A stretch of DNA of 64,000 nt from Phyllobacterium myrsinacearum. Lineage in GTDB: Bacteria > Pseudomonadota > Alphaproteobacteria > Rhizobiales > Rhizobiaceae. The stretch's first letter is position 1; the number at the start of each line of letters is the position of its first letter. Location: contig NZ_PVBT01000008.1 in NCBI RefSeq assembly GCF_002980555.1, forward strand, positions 238,838 to 302,837. The letters run 5' to 3'. The notes beneath the pieces are model-generated. The model ran no database searches and was not told the DNA's origin. It saw only the letters and a program-made list of their open reading frames with translations. Position numbers and translations under genes: made by a program. Below, one piece after another: positions 1 through 8,901 of this stretch.

Positions 1-1623
1 GCCATAGGCCTTTTCCAGCGCCAGCGATATTTCGCCAACCGTTGCCCGCGCCCGTGCGGCCTTGATGGCAAAGTCGAGCAGGTTGCCGGTACCGGATTTC
101 GCCGCGCTGGTCAGGGCAGCGAGCGCGCTGTCCACGGCGGTCACATCGCGCGTGCCCTTGAGCTGCTGCAGTTTCGACAGCTGGCGGGCGCGCACTTCGG
201 CATTGTCGATTTTCAGCACATCGATTTCGACGTCCTCGGCCGGCCGGTATGAATTGACCCCGATCACCGGCTGCTGGCCGCTGTCGATACGCGCCTGGGT
301 TCGCGCCGCTGCCGCCTCGATGCGCAGCTTGGGAATGCCCTGCTCGATGGCTTTTGCCATGCCGCCGAGCGTTTCGATTTCCTCGATATGGGCGAGCGCG
401 CGGGTGGCGAGATCATGGGTCAGGCGTTCCACATAGGCCGAACCGCCCCAGGGGTCGATGATGCGCGTGGTGCCGGATTCCTTTTGCAGGATCAGCTGGG
501 TGTTGCGGGCGATGCGGGCCGAATGGTCGGTCGGCAGGGCCAGTGCCTCGTCGAAGGAGTTGGTGTGCAGCGACTGGGTGTGGCCCTGGGTCGACGCCAT
601 GGCCTCGATCATGGTGCGCATGATGTTGTTGTAGGGGTCCTGCGCGGTGAGCGACCAGCCTGATGTCTGCGAATGGGTGCGCAGAGAGAGCGAGCGTTCG
701 TCCTTCGGATTGAAGTTCTTCTTCAAAAGCACCGCCCAGAGCAGGCGCGCGGCGCGCATCTTGGCCACTTCCATGAAGAAATTCATGCCGATGGCCCAGA
801 AGAACGACAGGCGCGGCGCGAATGTATCGATGTCGAGCCCGGCGGCGACACCGGCCCGGGCATACTCGATGCCGTCAGCAATGGTGTAGGCAAGCTCGAG
901 ATCGGCGGTCGCACCGGCTTCCTGCATGTGGTAGCCGGAAATCGAGATCGAGTTGAATTTCGGCATGTTCTTCGATGTGTAGGAAAATATGTCCGAAATG
1001 ATGCGCATCGAAGGCTGCGGCGGATAGATATAGGTGTTGCGCACCATGAACTCTTTCAGAATGTCGTTCTGAATGGTTCCGGCGAGCCGTTGCTGGTCGA
1101 CACCCTGTTCTTCGGCGGCAACGATATAAAGCGCCAGAATTGGCAGGACCGCGCCGTTCATGGTCATCGACACGGTCATCTCGCCGAGTGGAATACCGTC
1201 GAACAATTGCTGCATGTCGAGAATGGAATCGATGGCAACGCCCGCCATCCCGACATCGCCTGCCACGCGCGGATGATCGCTGTCATAGCCGCGGTGCGTG
1301 GCAAGATCGAAGGCGACGGAAAGGCCCTTTTGACCGGCCGCCAGATTGCGCCGGTAAAAGGCATTGGATTCTTCAGCGGTCGAAAACCCCGCATATTGCC
1401 GGATGGTCCAGGGCTGCTGGACATACATGGTGGGGTAGGGCCCGCGGATGAACGGCGCGGAGCCTGGAAACGTGTTGAGATGGGCAAGACCCTTCAGCGC
1501 CGCATCGCCATAGGCGCGCTTGACGCGGATGCCCTCCGGCGTTTTCCACACCGCCGCATCCGGTTTGCGGGCCGACGATTTGGGTTCTTGCCAGTCGATC
1601 TGGGTAAAATCGGGAACTCTCAT
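1..1623 (-). CDS. mutB: Methylmalonyl-CoA mutase, large (catalytic) subunit, 3' end cut by window
   Basis: This subunit interconverts methylmalonyl-CoA and succinyl-CoA with adenosylcobalamin, linking propionate and branched-chain catabolism to the TCA cycle. The visible 541 residues begin [11 protein letters not shown] and contain the family hallmarks GPYPTMY (substrate-contacting tyrosine), [45 protein letters not shown] and IGVNSY, covering the TIM-barrel catalytic domain. Family members are about 715 residues, so the C-terminal B12-binding domain lies outside the window. The start ATG overlaps the stop of the small-subunit gene (ATGA), which implies translational coupling in one operon. 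Identity is very secure. Confidence 0.96.
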   Translation of the reverse strand, partial: MRVPDFTQIDWQEPKSSARKPDAAVWKTPEGIRVKRAYGDAALKGLAHLNTFPGSAPFIRGPYPTMYVQQPWTIRQYAGFSTAEESNAFYRRNLAAGQKGLSVAFDLATHRGYDSDHPRVAGDVGMAGVAIDSILDMQQLFDGIPLGEMTVSMTMNGAVLPILALYIVAAEEQGVDQQRLAGTIQNDILKEFMVRNTYIYPPQPSMRIISDIFSYTSKNMPKFNSISISGYHMQEAGATADLELAYTIADGIEYARAGVAAGLDIDTFAPRLSFFWAIGMNFFMEVAKMRAARLLWAVLLKKNFNPKDERSLSLRTHSQTSGWSLTAQDPYNNIMRTMIEAMASTQGHTQSLHTNSFDEALALPTDHSARIARNTQLILQKESGTTRIIDPWGGSAYVERLTHDLATRALAHIEEIETLGGMAKAIEQGIPKLRIEAAAARTQARIDSGQQPVIGVNSYRPAEDVEIDVLKIDNAEVRARQLSKLQQLKGTRDVTAVDSALAALTSAAKSGTGNLLDFAIKAARARATVGEISLALEKAYG

Positions 1624-3062
1624 TCTGCGGAAGCCTGCAATGTTTCATCGATGCGCGGGAAGGTCAGCGGCTCGCAGTGAACCACGCCATCCGTCGGCAG
1701 CGGCATGTGGGGGGCATCAAGCACGGTCACCGGCCGCTCGTCCCTGGCAGGGAAAAGTGTCGTTCCGATGATCGCCCGCTTGCCGGAGCGGTATTCTTCA
1801 CTGCGCGCCTCGCGCGCCGCGATGATGCGCTGTTGGAAGCGGTCTTCGACCAGGCTCTGCAGGATGCCGCCTTCCTTTTCCAGCACCTGGAATTCCTTCC
1901 ATGCGGCCTCGCACAGCGCGTCGGTCAGGGCTTCGATCGCGCCCGAACCGGCTCCCGGATCGGCGACGAAGGCAAGATTGCTCTCATCGGCCAGCACGAG
2001 CTGGGTGTTGCGGGCAAGCCGCCGCGCAAACGGATCGGGCAGGCCGTGGGTGATGGTGTGCGGCAGGATGGCGAGGCTGTCGGCACCGCCCACTGCCGCC
2101 GCGAAAGCGGCGATGGTCGTGCGCAGCGTATTGGTCTCGCAATCCTTCCTGGTCATCATCCGCATGGAGGTTTCCGCATGGATGGTTGCGGCCGAAGGCG
2201 GGATGCCGCAGGCCTCCTGCAGACGTGCCCACAGACGGCGCAGCGCCCGCAGCTTGGCAATGGACAGGAACTGATCCTGATCGACAGCGATGGAAAAACC
2301 GATATGCGGAGCGGCGTAGACAATCGGCTGGCGCGCTTCCTCGAACAGGCGGAAATGCCCCGATGCGATGGATAGCATGGCGCCCAGTTCCTGCGCCTCC
2401 GTTGCACCGGCATTGTGATAGACGCGGCCATCGGCCTCCAGCACGATCCCCGGCAGATCGGTGGAGAAGAACCCGGCCAATGACTGGGGCAGGGATGCCT
2501 TGAGCGCCGCCAGCGTCATGCGCAGGCGGCCGGTTCCGGCCAGCGTTGCCGCGGGATCGATCCCCAGCGAGAAACTCAATGTCTTCGGATTGATGTTGCG
2601 CGGACGCATGTAGTCGACGAACCAGTCGGCGCAGGCGCGGCTGCGCGGATGCACGTCCATGCGCAGGTGGATCATCTCCAGATGCACGCCGCGCAACACC
2701 TGATCGACCGCCTCGCGCGTTGACGGCAAACCGTAGCCAAACGCATTGGGCGCCCCTTCGAACACCAGCGAAATACCGGTCGCACCGTTTTCCAGATCTT
2801 CCAGAAGCTGCCTGTTGGCGCGTACCGGGTCCGGATCGTCGATGCGCTGGACGATATGCCATGGCTGCGCCGGATTGCGGCGCGGGGTCAGCCGGGCATT
2901 TTTGCGGCGTTCATACAGCGGCTCGATGGCGATATTGTCGTCCGTCCGTGAGACGAGGGCCTCATGGAAATCCGCACCCTTCAGGGCTTTCTGGGCCAGT
3001 TTGACCCAGTCCTCGCGGTTTGCCGCGGCAAACGCCGTGTCCTTTAGGATAGACGCGTCCAT
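1620..3062 (-). CDS. mutA: Methylmalonyl-CoA mutase, small subunit
   Basis: This is the non-catalytic partner of the adjacent large subunit, a structural homologue of the mutase barrel. The 480-residue protein begins [19 protein letters not shown] and contains mutase-like stretches such as [44 protein letters not shown] and [14 protein letters not shown]. It lacks the conserved B12-binding C-terminus, as expected. I chose the ATG at 3060-3062 because a GGGAG ribosome site precedes it; the frame stays open upstream to 3188, but that extension looks like leader. The 4-bp overlap with the downstream large subunit indicates a two-gene operon. Confidence 0.93.
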   Translation of the reverse strand: MDASILKDTAFAAANREDWVKLAQKALKGADFHEALVSRTDDNIAIEPLYERRKNARLTPRRNPAQPWHIVQRIDDPDPVRANRQLLEDLENGATGISLVFEGAPNAFGYGLPSTREAVDQVLRGVHLEMIHLRMDVHPRSRACADWFVDYMRPRNINPKTLSFSLGIDPAATLAGTGRLRMTLAALKASLPQSLAGFFSTDLPGIVLEADGRVYHNAGATEAQELGAMLSIASGHFRLFEEARQPIVYAAPHIGFSIAVDQDQFLSIAKLRALRRLWARLQEACGIPPSAATIHAETSMRMMTRKDCETNTLRTTIAAFAAAVGGADSLAILPHTITHGLPDPFARRLARNTQLVLADESNLAFVADPGAGSGAIEALTDALCEAAWKEFQVLEKEGGILQSLVEDRFQQRIIAAREARSEEYRSGKRAIIGTTLFPARDERPVTVLDAPHMPLPTDGVVHCEPLTFPRIDETLQASAE

Positions 3063-3366
3063 GCTCACTCCCGGTCGAATCAAACCGGCTTTCCGCGAAA
3101 TGAGATCATTTCGACTGGAAACCGGCGTCACTGTTGGTTTTCGGTGCGCAAAAACGCAATGTGCGTCAGGCCCGATATTTCCTGCCAACTTTAGGGGGTG
3201 TTATGCTGCTTCGCAATAAAACAAAACATGTGGCCCTGAGATATTGGGCCCGGAAATCCCGCTTCGGCTCGTCGAGACAGGTCCACGTATCGGCCCATCG
3301 AAGTGACGGGCCGGTGAGTCCCTGATTTCCTCGGGATCGATAAGGCCGGCAGCAGCCTTGATCCGG
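3063..3366. other. Intergenic region upstream of the mutase operon
   Basis: About 300 bases between the mutase small subunit and the next minus-strand gene. It should hold the mutase promoter (a run TGTTTTATTGCGAAGCAG reads toward the operon around 3210-3230), but no clear palindrome or small gene stands out. Confidence 0.4.
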
Positions 3367-3732
3367 TTACTGATGCGACCGGCCGGGCCCGCCATCGTTG
3401 CTGGTCCGGTAGCGGGGAATAAAGACCCTGCGGCCGTCTGACCGGGTCATTCCGGAACGCCCGTTCCAGCCGTGACGATTGCCGCGGTAGTAGTCCCAGC
3501 GGCGTCCGCCATAATAGCGACGGCCGTATCCTCGCCCGTAGTAATCCCGGCTATAATAGCCACGTCCATAGCGCGGACCGCCAAAATAGATCGAATCATA
3601 GTAGCCGCCATAGCCGCCGTAGTAACCGCCATAGCCGCTATATCCTCGATAATAGGTGCCTTCCACGCACCCCGACAGTGCCAGGCCTGAAAACCCGATC
3701 ATGGCGGCGACGAAAAGAGACTTGATAGACAT
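3367..3732 (-). CDS. Gly/Tyr/Arg-rich small lipoprotein
   Basis: A 121-residue predicted lipoprotein of unknown role. Residues 1-22 form a lipoprotein signal with lipobox LSGC (cysteine 22), so it is probably anchored in the outer or inner membrane. The mature part is dominated by glycine, tyrosine and arginine in loose repeats (GYGGYYGGYGGYY, RGYYSRDYYGRGYGRRYYGGRR), with a less biased tail. The ATG at 3730-3732 has a GGGAG site nine bases upstream. Its bias resembles the RWDRR-rich secreted protein at 44720, so these may be similar envelope proteins. I do not recognise a named family. Confidence 0.8.
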   Translation of the reverse strand: MSIKSLFVAAMIGFSGLALSGCVEGTYYRGYSGYGGYYGGYGGYYDSIYFGGPRYGRGYYSRDYYGRGYGRRYYGGRRWDYYRGNRHGWNGRSGMTRSDGRRVFIPRYRTSNDGGPGRSHQ

Positions 3733-3915
3733 CGGATGTACTCCCGAACATCATTCTTGTTTGCTCAAACAAGTTCAGTGCTGAATGGTTCCTTAAATTC
3801 TTCTTCCGTTCCAGTACATTTTGTATGACAACACCCGAAGGACAGTCACAATTCGGCTGTGCTGGTAATCTATTGTGTTCGTTGCAGAAAGTTGGCGTGC
3901 GGGCGCTTTATGAAA

Positions 3916-4482
3916 TCAGCGCGCCGCGCGCAGAAAAACGTACTCGATCCCGTCGATCTCATCCATTTCCTCGCCGACCTTGGCAAAGCCCAGGCGCTGC
4001 ACGATCCGAAGCGACGGCGGGTTTTCAGGCGATACGGATGCGGCAAAAAATTGGACGCCGTGGACATCGCGCGCCCAGTCCATCACGGCCTCTGCCGCTT
4101 CGGATGCGTAGCCTTGTCCTCTGTCATCGTTGAAGATGAGATAGCCGAACTCGACCGCATGGCGCGCATAGGACTGCAGATAATCGGGGTCTGGCCGGGT
4201 GTGAAACCGGATATGGCCGATCATGCGCCGTTCCCCGGTCAATATGATCGCACGCACCGACCATGGCAGATAGTCCGGGTCTTCGTTGAGGCGCATCTGG
4301 CCATATTCGAGGGCGCCGGGGTCTTCCAGCAGTTCGTGCGGTATCGCTGTTCCGGTGATGCGGCTGGCCTCGGCGAGATCACCGGCCAGACAGGCGGTAA
4401 CCGCTTCGGCGGGCATGAGCCGAAGGGTGAGGCGGGGCGTGACGATATCTTCGATAGCGGGTACGGCGCGGTCTGTGATCAT
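3916..4482 (-). CDS. GNAT-family N-acetyltransferase
   Basis: Predicted acetyl-CoA-dependent N-acetyltransferase of the RimJ/RimL-like group, substrate unknown. It starts MITDRAVPAIEDIVTPRLTLR, and the TPRLTLR segment is typical of this group; the acetyl-CoA-binding motif is visible as DDRGQGYASEAAEAVMDWA, followed by ENPPSLRIVQRLGF (asparagine and the RLGF end motif). The frame stays open upstream, and an alternative ATG at 4515 with a GGAG site would add eleven residues; further extension is unlikely because the small gene at 4533 lies there. Length of 188 residues fits the family. Confidence 0.85.
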   Translation of the reverse strand: MITDRAVPAIEDIVTPRLTLRLMPAEAVTACLAGDLAEASRITGTAIPHELLEDPGALEYGQMRLNEDPDYLPWSVRAIILTGERRMIGHIRFHTRPDPDYLQSYARHAVEFGYLIFNDDRGQGYASEAAEAVMDWARDVHGVQFFAASVSPENPPSLRIVQRLGFAKVGEEMDEIDGIEYVFLRAAR

Positions 4483-4532
4483 GCGCGGCAACCTATCCGC
4501 CGGTTTGGCATGCATCAAGCCGGCAGCTCCGG

Positions 4533-4763
4533 TCAGGAGCGAATGGCCGGTCCTTTGTCCAGTATGGCGCACAGCTGCACGAATTCGGTCGCCTCGATGG
4601 GCGTGTCGCCGTTGATGTAAATTCTCGACACGTCCCGAAGCTGGGGAATGGCCATGCACGCCTGATCGACACTTGGATATTTGTGCTCCGTGGAAGCCAG
4701 ATTGTTGTCGAGGGTGAGTACGATTGTTTCTGCGTCGCGATTGACATCAGATGGATCGATCAC
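4533..4763 (-). CDS. Small hypothetical protein, GTG start
   Basis: A 76-residue acidic soluble protein that I do not recognise. It contains ETIVLTLDNNLASTEHKYPSVDQACMAIPQLRDVSRIYING, which looks like a compact alpha/beta fold. The start is a GTG at 4761-4763, supported by AGGAG seven bases upstream. It lies just before the GNAT gene on the same strand, so the two may be co-transcribed. Confidence 0.6.
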   Translation of the reverse strand: MIDPSDVNRDAETIVLTLDNNLASTEHKYPSVDQACMAIPQLRDVSRIYINGDTPIEATEFVQLCAILDKGPAIRS

Positions 4764-4858
4764 GGTCTGCTCCTGGTGCTCATTGACTTGCGAGCACCGA
4801 TTTTACGGCAAATGGCAGCAATGCCAAGCGCCGAAAAACCGGCGCTGTGGATAACCTG

Positions 4859-5269
4859 TTAATCATCCTCCTGGTCAAGGGACCTGTCGCAATGCAGGTC
4901 CGGCAACCAGGAAAGGGCGGATTGCCGCCACAGTTCCTCCCGGGGAACAAGGCTGTCGCGCTGCGTCATGCAACCGGTACGCAGCATGTAACGGGCTGGA
5001 TGCGTATCGGTACCGGTGGAGTAGAGTGGAGTCCCGCAGTCCGCGCAAAATCCCTGAATGCGCTGTCTGCCACTATCGGCTGTCTTTACGTAGGTTTTTG
5101 GGGTGCCGCCGACAAACCGCAGTGCGCTCGCAGCTGCAGGCACGGAGACCCGGAATGCGGTGCCTGTGAGCTGCTGGCAGTCGGTGCAGTGACAGATCGT
5201 GACCGCAGCAGGGTCCACATCCGCTTCGAATCTGATCTTGCCGCAATGGCAGGAGCCATCCACTTTCAT
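4859..5269 (-). CDS. GFA-family (glutathione-dependent formaldehyde-activating-like) zinc protein
   Basis: A 136-residue protein of the GFA fold, which binds zinc through several cysteines and in some members promotes S-hydroxymethylglutathione formation. Visible ligands are SCHCGKIRF near the N-terminus, CHCTDCQ in the middle and GFCADCGTPLY further on. The start MKVDGSCHCG at 5267-5269 has a GGGAGAA site; upstream in-frame codons are discounted. The family is broad and most members have no proven formaldehyde role, so the function is only general. Confidence 0.87.
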   Translation of the reverse strand: MKVDGSCHCGKIRFEADVDPAAVTICHCTDCQQLTGTAFRVSVPAAASALRFVGGTPKTYVKTADSGRQRIQGFCADCGTPLYSTGTDTHPARYMLRTGCMTQRDSLVPREELWRQSALSWLPDLHCDRSLDQEDD

Positions 5270-5318
5270 TGCGTTTCTCCCGTTCGGGCACGAACCCGGC
5301 AGTCTGGAATTTCCAGAG

Positions 5319-5633
5319 CTAGGCGCCGAGCGCTTCCGGCTTTTTGATCTCAATTTCGACAAAGGCAATCGCATGCGGGGAGCCGTTCATGACATCGTGT
5401 TTGATGCCCGACGGGCGCTGGTAGGACTGGCCTGCCGTCAGCGGCACGTCGGTGACGTCGGTTCCGTTGTGAATGCGCAGGATTCCATCCACCAGCATGA
5501 CAACGAAATAGGGCCATCCGTGCTCATGCCAGCCGGTGACCGCGCCCGGCTGAAAATCCCAGCGGGTAATGCGCACGGCATCGTCGTCTTGCTGAACGGT
5601 CGGTATGGCAGGCAGATCGCACTGGAAGGCCAA
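5319..5633 (-). CDS. Small cupin-domain protein, start uncertain
   Basis: Single cupin domain, recognisable from DFQPGAVTGWHEHGWPYFVVMLVDG (metal-binding histidines) and GQSYQRPSGIKHDVMNGS. The role is unknown; small cupins include metal-dependent enzymes and ligand-binding proteins. No ATG lies near the expected start: the frame runs open into the preceding gene. I place the start at a TTG (5631-5633), just before the conserved LPAIPTVQQDD segment; another TTG at 5678 is possible. It follows the membrane-protein gene 5719-6063 on the same strand. Confidence 0.7.
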   Translation of the reverse strand: MAFQCDLPAIPTVQQDDDAVRITRWDFQPGAVTGWHEHGWPYFVVMLVDGILRIHNGTDVTDVPLTAGQSYQRPSGIKHDVMNGSPHAIAFVEIEIKKPEALGA

Positions 5634-5718
5634 TTGTCGTGTTCCCGGTTGCAGTGATGTCTCCGGTTGCCGATCCAATCCTGTCCGCAGCAGGAAAGCA
5701 AGTGGCTTCGGCCCGGTG

Positions 5719-6063
5719 TCAGAGCCCGCGGCTGCAGGTCTCCGCCGTGCGGCCCTGCTGCCATTGCTCGCGCACGGCCGCTGCCGCGTTGAGCGCGGCG
5801 AACAGGCACAGGGCCGCGCACAGCAGCGCGACGGCCAGACGAAACGGCTTTTGCGGGGGACTGGCATGCAGCGCAAGGCCGGTGCCGTAAATCAGCAGGG
5901 CCGGCACCGCATAGAAGAGCACCTGCAGCGGCCCGTCGCAATCCACGCCGTCGATGCCTTGCGCCTTGTATTCATTGACCGGGAGCCCGCCCGCCAGAAT
6001 CGCCAGTGGCAATGCCGCGATGAGCAAGAGATACCCCAGCCATTTCAGACGCATGCTTGCCAT
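5719..6063 (-). CDS. Small multi-pass membrane protein
   Basis: A 114-residue hydrophobic protein starting MASMRLKWLGYLLLI. I see three likely membrane helices: about residues 8-27, 48-66 and 75-98. Between helices 1 and 2 is a short loop NEYKAQGIDGVDCDGP. Family not recognised. Upstream in-frame methionines exist, but the preceding small gene (6077-6217) ends 14 bases before this start, so an operon of two membrane proteins is more likely than a longer protein. Confidence 0.65.
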   Translation of the reverse strand: MASMRLKWLGYLLLIAALPLAILAGGLPVNEYKAQGIDGVDCDGPLQVLFYAVPALLIYGTGLALHASPPQKPFRLAVALLCAALCLFAALNAAAAVREQWQQGRTAETCSRGL

Positions 6064-6076
6064 GAACACGATGATC

Positions 6077-6217
6077 TCAGGGAGCGCGAAGGGGATCCTG
6101 CAGGGAATGGGGCGGTATCTGCCCGGGACCGGCTTGTTTTTTCGAGAACAGCGCAAGAGCTCCCAGCAGGGCAAACATAAGAACAAGCACGCCGATCACA
6201 AGGCATTTGTGTCTCAT
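6077..6217 (-). CDS. Very small single-pass membrane protein
   Basis: A 46-residue protein: MRHKCLVIGVLVLMFALL begins it, giving one N-terminal membrane helix (about residues 5-24) followed by a short polar tail KKQAGPGQIPPHS. The ATG at 6215-6217 has GGAG eight bases upstream, which supports real translation. It sits directly before the 114-residue membrane protein. Function unknown. Confidence 0.6.
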   Translation of the reverse strand: MRHKCLVIGVLVLMFALLGALALFSKKQAGPGQIPPHSLQDPLRAP

Positions 6218-6332
6218 CAGGCATCTCCATTGTGACGTCGATGTGACTGTGAAACAGTTTTTTGGCAGCAATCGGGTCGCAGGTCAAATTCCGGGTCTGC
6301 GGCGTGGGCCGGATGCCTGGTTCGGGCAGGAA

Positions 6333-6365
6333 AAAACCCGGCAGGACGACCGTGCCGGGTTTTGC
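6333..6365 (-). terminator. Intrinsic terminator of the gene at 6378
   Basis: Perfect 11-bp stem AAAACCCGGCA / TGCCGGGTTTT with a nine-base loop, flanked by A and T runs, 13 bases beyond the stop of the minus-strand gene. It is symmetrical, so it could act both ways. Confidence 0.85.
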
Positions 6366-6377
6366 TTCGGGTGGGAA

Positions 6378-6641
6378 TCAGCGGCAGACGCGCACTTTTC
6401 TGACAATGATTCGGCCATGGACACGATGCCGTTCCGTGCGCACGAAGCAGTGGCGATTCCACCGGCGATGGTGGCGTCTGTAGCCCGGCCGGTAGTCGAC
6501 ATTCTGGATCAGGCTGCCCGTGGTTCCGGCAGGGCTGGCGGTCTGGGCCGGCGGGACGGAGAGCGGCGCTGCTTCGGACGGAGCATTGAACGCCATCAGG
6601 GATGTCAGGGCGATCGCTGTAGCAAGTATCAGGCTTTTCAT
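6378..6641 (-). CDS. Small secreted basic protein
   Basis: An 87-residue protein with a clear signal peptide, MKSLILATAIALTSLMAFNA, and cleavage likely at SEA-APL. The mature part has a Pro/Ala/Thr stretch and then a histidine- and arginine-rich tail (RPGYRRHHRRWNRHCF...). The ATG at 6639-6641 has AGAGG upstream. Its organisation (signal, APL spacer, His/Arg-rich tail) matches that of the protein at 44720, suggesting a shared type of periplasmic protein. Function unknown. A strong terminator follows. Confidence 0.75.
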   Translation of the reverse strand: MKSLILATAIALTSLMAFNAPSEAAPLSVPPAQTASPAGTTGSLIQNVDYRPGYRRHHRRWNRHCFVRTERHRVHGRIIVRKVRVCR

Positions 6642-6749
6642 TTTGAACCTCTGAGCTATTGACGCTAACAACAATACACCCGGGTTGCGCCGTGTTCCCA
6701 TATTACAAAAATTTTAGGTTGGGCGGTGCGGGAAGACACTGTTGCAACC

Positions 6750-7262
6750 CTATGGCGAATCGTTGGCTTGCCATCCGGGCAGAGCCTGCTGCTCCTCCTC
6801 CGTCAGATCAATCGCAAAGGTGCCAATGGTCCTGTTGCCCTTGGCAAAGGCGAGGACCGACAGCAGGCTTGTCACCAGGGCAGGGTCTTCGGCTTTCGGA
6901 TAGATGTGCAATGCAAGCGTGGCCATATCGACCCACGCCCGTTCATAGGCGTCCATCAGCCATTCCGGGATCGGCGGATTGCGGTCATTGTTGAGGCGGG
7001 CGGCTTCAATGGCGGCAACAAGGGCAAAGGCGTTCCAGTCCTTGAGCTTGAGCTGCCAGGCAATCCGCACGATTTCCGGGACGGCGGCATAGGCGGCGGT
7101 GTCCACATCGCCCCGGTGGTGCAGGTTTTCCCACAACTCGTCCCAGGCAAGGGTAAAATCACCCTGCTCAAGCGCCTGCAGCGCATCCGCCGGGTTGTAG
7201 AGGTCGCGATAGCCGCTGAGAAGCGTGTACCAGCGCTCATCGGTCCAGGCCAACAAACTCAT
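6750..7262 (-). CDS. Hypothetical soluble helical protein
   Basis: A 170-residue protein starting MSLLAWTDERWYTLLSGYRDLYNPADALQALEQGD. It looks fully helical, acidic and cytoplasmic, with no signal or membrane segment. Tryptophan-rich phrases (WDELWENLHHRGDVDTAAYAAVPEIV) recall HEAT-like or immunity-type helical proteins, but I cannot name a family. AGGGGG lies six bases upstream of the ATG at 7260-7262; an in-frame ATG at 7277 would add five residues. Confidence 0.75.
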   Translation of the reverse strand: MSLLAWTDERWYTLLSGYRDLYNPADALQALEQGDFTLAWDELWENLHHRGDVDTAAYAAVPEIVRIAWQLKLKDWNAFALVAAIEAARLNNDRNPPIPEWLMDAYERAWVDMATLALHIYPKAEDPALVTSLLSVLAFAKGNRTIGTFAIDLTEEEQQALPGWQANDSP

Positions 7263-7329
7263 GACTGCCCCCTGCATGTTCTCACCCGGCCAATCAACCG
7301 CGTTGTCACGGGGAAAGCAAGAACGTCTG

Positions 7330-7755
7330 CTAATCCTGATAAATATAGGATGCGCACATATCGCTGTTGCTGGACGGCGCCTTGCCGCCGGTAAACACGG
7401 CCACTTCCGTCAGCCCTTCCCCAGCACCCCAGGTGGCGACATAGGAAACATCGCCGGAACCGCACAGCTTGTTGCCGTTTTCCAGTTCGGGATCCGCAGG
7501 GGTTTCGACCTTGTAGACCGATGCGTTGACGCTCTTTCCGTCGACAATGAAGTGGTCGCCGAGCAATGACGAAAAAGCCAGCGCCTCGCCATTGGCAAAG
7601 GTGATGCTGAAATCATCCATCGTGATGTCGCCTGTGATGCTCTGGGCGGTGTTGCTGTAGGCCGTGTACGTGTCTCCCTCGGCCCACGCTTGGCCGCCCT
7701 GGGCGGCGACAACGAGAAAAGTGGCGGGCACGAGACAACGTAAGGTGTATTTCAA
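7330..7755 (-). CDS. Secreted hypothetical protein, TTG start
   Basis: A 141-residue protein with a signal peptide (KYTLRCLVPATFLVVAAQGGQAWA, cleavage before EGDTYT). The mature part looks beta-rich, with two cysteines (KLCGSGD, DMCASYIY) that could form a disulfide. I chose the TTG at 7753-7755 because GGAGG sits seven bases upstream; an ATG at 7836 is possible but would place extra charged residues before the signal. Function unknown. Confidence 0.65.
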   Translation of the reverse strand: MKYTLRCLVPATFLVVAAQGGQAWAEGDTYTAYSNTAQSITGDITMDDFSITFANGEALAFSSLLGDHFIVDGKSVNASVYKVETPADPELENGNKLCGSGDVSYVATWGAGEGLTEVAVFTGGKAPSSNSDMCASYIYQD

Positions 7756-8007
7756 GCGCAGCCCTCCGGTCGAACCTGTTGGGATGGGCGGCGATACTGC
7801 CGCACCCCTTTTGGACGATTTTGCCATGATCATCATGATACTGATCTCATGAGGCTTTTCGCTGCCGCGCGCAAGTGCGAACGGCTGTCATCGAGCGCTT
7901 TAAAATTCCCTTTCGCGTCTTACTGCCCCGGGGCAGGTGGCTCCCGAAGGCACGACTAAAACCGCCATTTGCCGGGTTATCGCATCGGCAAACGGCTGAG
8001 AAACCTG

Positions 8008-8036
8008 TCAAACTGCCCGGTCACACGGCCGGGCAG
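8008..8036 (-). terminator. Terminator-like hairpin after glsB-like gene
   Basis: Stem CTGCCCGG / CCGGGCAG (8013-8036) followed on the minus strand by TTTGAC, seven bases past the stop of the GlsB-like gene. The U-tract is weak. Confidence 0.55.
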
Positions 8037-8042
8037 GAACGG

Positions 8043-8294
8043 TCAGCGGCGGATGGCCCGCCCGACACCGACTAGAATGCAGGCACCGATGAATCCGGCG
8101 ATGAGATAGCCGATCCAGCCGGTCAGAACGATGCCGAACACCGATAGAATGGCATTGGCAAGAACCGCGCCGACGATACCCAGAATGATATTCATGATGA
8201 TGCCGGTATCGCTCTTCATGAACATCTCGGCCAGCCAGCCGGCCAATCCGCCGATAATGATGGCTGCAATCCAGCCCACGCCTGCAGTTCCCAT
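8043..8294 (-). CDS. GlsB/YeaQ/YmgE-family stress membrane protein
   Basis: An 83-residue protein of the transglycosylase-associated (GlsB/YeaQ/YmgE) family, with three glycine-rich membrane helices: VGWIAAIIIGGLAGWLAEMFM, IIMNIILGIVGAVLANAIL and GWIGYLIAGFIGACILVGVGRA. Family members are typically induced by acid, osmotic or stationary-phase stress, but the molecular role is unknown. The ATG at 8292-8294 has GGAGGG eight bases upstream, so the upstream MFTTEGID extension is discounted. Confidence 0.92.
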   Translation of the reverse strand: MGTAGVGWIAAIIIGGLAGWLAEMFMKSDTGIIMNIILGIVGAVLANAILSVFGIVLTGWIGYLIAGFIGACILVGVGRAIRR

Positions 8295-8368
8295 ATCAAT
8301 ACCCTCCGTTGTGAACATTCACGATCATTCAAACGGCCTCATCCGCCGTTTGTTCCGCGCGGCACGAT

Positions 8369-8734
8369 CTATTTCCATTGTTTGGCCGGACGCCAGCCGT
8401 CTTCGTCATCCCGTTCACGCAGCCAGCGCCTGATTTCGCGGCAGCTGCGCGGGCGGCCGTCGCTGACCCTGCCATCGGTGCAGGGATCGTAGCGCTCCCG
8501 GCGTTGCCGGTAGCGGTCGCGGCGCTCGAGCATGCGCATGATTTCGCGGCAACTGCGCGGTTTGCCGTCGCTGTAGCGGCCATCTGTGCAGGGGTCTGTG
8601 TCATATTGGACGAAGCGAGTTAGCGGCTGACCGGTACCGCGCAACGGGTTGATGGCTGGCGGTTCAGCCGCCATGGCCGGGGCCATGCTTGCCAGCAGGG
8701 CGGCCGAGAGCAGGATATGGCAGAGGCGTCGCAT
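8369..8734 (-). CDS. Secreted protein with duplicated DPCTDG-SCREI repeat
   Basis: A 121-residue protein with signal peptide MRRLCHILLSAALLASMAPAMA. The mature part holds two copies of the pattern DPCTDGRxSDGxPRSCREIxR, one at about residues 46-66 and the other at about 82-102, separated by an arginine-rich linker. Each copy has two cysteines, so each may form its own disulfide loop. The ATG has GGAG nine bases upstream. I do not recognise a family; the repeat looks like a small periplasmic binding module. Confidence 0.72.
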   Translation of the reverse strand: MRRLCHILLSAALLASMAPAMAAEPPAINPLRGTGQPLTRFVQYDTDPCTDGRYSDGKPRSCREIMRMLERRDRYRQRRERYDPCTDGRVSDGRPRSCREIRRWLRERDDEDGWRPAKQWK

Positions 8735-8901
8735 GGTGGTTCTCCAGAACCGATGCGATGGAATGTGGGGAGAAGCACCGGTCCGCAACAGCAATCGGCG
8801 CGTACCATTGCCATAGCATTGCAAGATTGTCGCGGAGGCGACTTATTTGCCCGGTTTGCGGCGGGCGTGCCACCCGCACGCCGTTGCGCCTGGAAATGCT
8901 A

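Noticed and set aside
4826-4845. AGCGCCG / CGGCGCT hairpin as a terminator
   Set aside because: Short stem with an A-rich loop and no T-run in the needed direction; too weak to list.
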